Shown here: positions 49,137 through 51,014 of the stretch, piece by piece
Layout: each line of letters begins with the position of its first letter
How positions within the stretch are numbered: the stretch's first letter is position 1
Origin: Lysobacteraceae bacterium
Lineage (GTDB): Bacteria; Pseudomonadota; Gammaproteobacteria; Xanthomonadales; BQJN01
Direction of reading: 5' to 3'
Length of the DNA stretch: 51,014 bases
Assembly: GCA_021604725.1 (NCBI GenBank)
Contig: BQJN01000022.1
Span: forward strand, 1 to 51,014
Made by a program: the position numbers and the translations under genes
Notes under the pieces: generated by a model
What the model was told of the DNA's origin: nothing
The model's database searches: none
What the model saw: only the letters and a program-made list of their open reading frames with translations

Positions 49137-50912
49137 TTAATTCGGGCTGGCTGGCTGGCCGCCGGGCGGAGCCGGTGGCGCAGGTGTAATCGGGTTAGGA
49201 CCTTCGGGCGGTGTGCCATATACCTCTGGAATCAGCTCAATGAAGCCGTCAGGTTGATCAATCAACGCCAGAATGTCGGCTCTACAGACTCGATTGTCAT
49301 CGTACTCTACGCGTCGCAGCACAATGGTGTCGCGACCATCATAAGCCAGCGCCCGATCGGTCAATTGAGCCTTGTCTACAATCTCGTCTTCGGCATCGGG
49401 GTGTGCCAATAGCCAGGTTGAACCCTGCTCAATAGTGCCTTTCAATTCAATGGTCTCATCCGGTGATTTCGACCCTGGGCGAAAAACGTGCAGCACGTAA
49501 CGCCCTTCAGCAAGATCAACCGGGCGATTGGTGCCATTGAACAGTTCCACAACGTCACCGTCTTCCTGCGACTCCAGGTATTCACTGATCACCAGGTCGT
49601 CCTGATCATTGGTGCACAGTGCATCATGATTACCAAGATCATTTGCGCCGCCTCGCGCCTGCCATTGCTCTTGAGGGTCGAATGGATCCTGATAATCAGC
49701 ATCGCCTTTGCAAACAGCCGCTTGACGCTGCAGAGCGTTGTTCTGGGCAATCAATGAATCACTGCCCCAGGGTTGCTCGGGGTCTTCACCGACCCGACCA
49801 AAGACATCGACCACTTTACCGCCGAAAGCATCGGCGATCGCCATCATGTCCCCTTCCTCATTGCCTTGCTCTTGGCTGCCTTTGCTCCCGCGGACGGCTG
49901 CAGCGACGCTGGCCTCTGCACAGCCACAAAGATCGGGGAACGTCTCGTTCCTGATGGCCACCGAATCTTTTGCCCTGGCATCGATGTAATCAACGTACTG
50001 GTCAGCCAATCCGATAACTTGTGCAGGAGCGGTGTGAGTCACCAGCCAGTAATCTTCGCCACTGGCAACACCGCCCTCCAGTTGCACAACTTGGCCAGGA
50101 ACATCGCCACCCTCGAAGTACAACTCCATTCGATAGCCACCCAAGCCAAGATCGAGATCACCACCAGATATGTTTCTCAATCGAGCCGCGACAGCTCGAC
50201 CGTCTTGATCCACCAGTATCTCGTTAAGCACAAGGTCGCCAGTCAGATCGCAATCCTCGCCGTCATCGCATTCATCACTGCGGGCCGATGGCAGCAACAG
50301 CTCGCCGGAAGGCGATTGCAGGACCACCAGCTCGGGGTCATCAGATACCAGGTTGCCCTCCTGCGGCGTCGAGGTGACCGCGGCTTCAACCAGGTCATCG
50401 ATGCGATCCGGAGCTACCGATGCAGCCGCTTCAACAGCCATTGCCACACAGCTACAAAGCTGTGGCATGGTGACAATCAAATGGTCAGGGGTATACACCA
50501 GGCGCTCACGCACTCGGGTTCGCTGCCAATGCGTTTCGCCGCTGCAGCCGCAATCCTTGAGGACGGCGACGGAACGAACCGCTGGTTCGGCATTGTCACC
50601 GTTCTCGGTCACGGCGGCGCCGACGGCCTCTGCTGTTGCGGCACAATCGCCGTACTCGCGCACGGTCACCTGCACGGCGCGCGCCGCACCGATGTCACCG
50701 GCCAATAGTTCACTGACCACCTGCCCGGGCGGCAGACCGTCGCTATGGGCTGCGGCAACAATGTCTTTCAGGGGTTTGCCTGCGGCGAGATCGCTGGCAA
50801 TATCGTTGGCAGTAGCGCCCAACGGCCAAACCACGCACACCAGAATCAACGCGCCAGGCGAGAATTTTTTGAGAAACTTCAACTGCAAGGCCCCACAACA
50901 AGTCGTTTTCAT
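49137..50912 (-). CDS. Large secreted protein with lamin-tail-like domains
   Basis: This 591-residue exported protein has unknown function. A signal sequence (FLKKFSPGALILVCVVWPLGATA) is followed by an Ala-rich helical region with paired Cys motifs (DCGCSGET, LCSCVAMAVEAA, LCGCAEASVAAA). There are two lamin-tail-like beta modules: DLVLNEILVDQDGRAVAARL...LGGYRMELYF and DLVISEYLESQEDGDVVELFNGTNRPVDL. The C-terminus is Pro/Gly-rich. The mature protein is strongly acidic, as seen in calcium-binding or surface proteins. I start at ATG 50912 with GAGGT upstream; the frame extends to 50951. It precedes galE by 44 bp. Confidence 0.75.
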   Translation of the reverse strand: MKTTCCGALQLKFLKKFSPGALILVCVVWPLGATANDIASDLAAGKPLKDIVAAAHSDGLPPGQVVSELLAGDIGAARAVQVTVREYGDCAATAEAVGAAVTENGDNAEPAVRSVAVLKDCGCSGETHWQRTRVRERLVYTPDHLIVTMPQLCSCVAMAVEAAASVAPDRIDDLVEAAVTSTPQEGNLVSDDPELVVLQSPSGELLLPSARSDECDDGEDCDLTGDLVLNEILVDQDGRAVAARLRNISGGDLDLGLGGYRMELYFEGGDVPGQVVQLEGGVASGEDYWLVTHTAPAQVIGLADQYVDYIDARAKDSVAIRNETFPDLCGCAEASVAAAVRGSKGSQEQGNEEGDMMAIADAFGGKVVDVFGRVGEDPEQPWGSDSLIAQNNALQRQAAVCKGDADYQDPFDPQEQWQARGGANDLGNHDALCTNDQDDLVISEYLESQEDGDVVELFNGTNRPVDLAEGRYVLHVFRPGSKSPDETIELKGTIEQGSTWLLAHPDAEDEIVDKAQLTDRALAYDGRDTIVLRRVEYDDNRVCRADILALIDQPDGFIELIPEVYGTPPEGPNPITPAPPAPPGGQPASPN

Positions 50913-51014
50913 TGTTGATTCTACCTCAATTCGGGGCCAATACGACGCCATGATCTATAAATTCTGTGTCTTGGACGTTTGTGTTGCGAGTTTTGGTATG
51001 GGTCGAGAGAACCT

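Noticed and set aside
49773..50708. Plus-strand open frame of 311 codons
   Set aside because: It is antisense to the secreted lamin-tail-like protein, which has a signal peptide and recognisable modules on the other strand.

Overview
The window is a chromosomal segment of a Gram-negative bacterium with moderately high GC. LpxC-like and OmpA/META lipoprotein genes, RNase R/RlmB, PurE/PurK, NadC/RNase D, MarC and a DesK/DesR-type system point to a gammaproteobacterium. A cystathionine beta-synthase/gamma-lyase pair and a TPR protein with a TolB/FlgO-like domain make a Lysobacterales (Xanthomonadales)-like lineage my best guess; that placement is inference, as no rRNA is present.

Layout. 1-480: the end of an unidentified frame, then a tRNA-Ala/tRNA-Glu pair on the minus strand with a clear promoter and a long terminator hairpin. 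504-3475 (minus): purK, purE, a Trm112-family protein and an EgtD-type histidine methyltransferase. 3713-10581 (plus): a DUF1631 protein, nadC-rnd, and a membrane TPR protein. 10889-17804: an SDR, a rhomboid-like pseudoprotease with a TPR-like tail, a tandem repeat array, DUF3025 plus dienelactone hydrolase, marC plus an active rhomboid, and a degenerate LpxC paralogue. 18174-27239: a one-domain asparaginase, a PQQ-type sugar dehydrogenase, a membrane protein, a cyclic-nucleotide-binding/rhodanese fusion, an ABC exporter with its two-component system, and a class III aminotransferase. 27300-31191: a structured intergenic region, a MITE, and the rnr-rlmB-DUF4404 operon. 31243-38915: a secreted protein, a LytS/LytR pair, two prolyl-hydroxylase-like oxygenases, DUF4398 and OmpA lipoproteins, and a YdcH protein. 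39125-41646: a reverse transsulfuration operon. 41861-51014: an AraC regulator, rsgA-nudix, a GNAT, a rubrerythrin/Fe-S/DUF3501/HIT cassette, a META lipoprotein, galE and a large secreted lamin-tail-like protein.

The genes are mostly housekeeping ones in short operons, often with ATGA start/stop overlaps. The most unusual signals are non-coding: (i) a roughly 156-bp dispersed element made of four consecutive hairpins between imperfect 14-bp inverted ends, present in two full and two partial copies, with compensatory base changes between copies; (ii) a 24-bp palindrome with perfect 11-bp arms over the likely promoter of the rubrerythrin/Fe-S/DUF3501 cassette; (iii) a TA-flanked MITE and one copy of element (i), each of which supplies the stop codon of a neighbouring gene. 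On the protein side, two apparent pseudoenzymes stand out: an LpxC homologue without its zinc ligands, and a rhomboid without its catalytic serine.

I see no CRISPR array, complete insertion sequence, prophage or plasmid function in the window.
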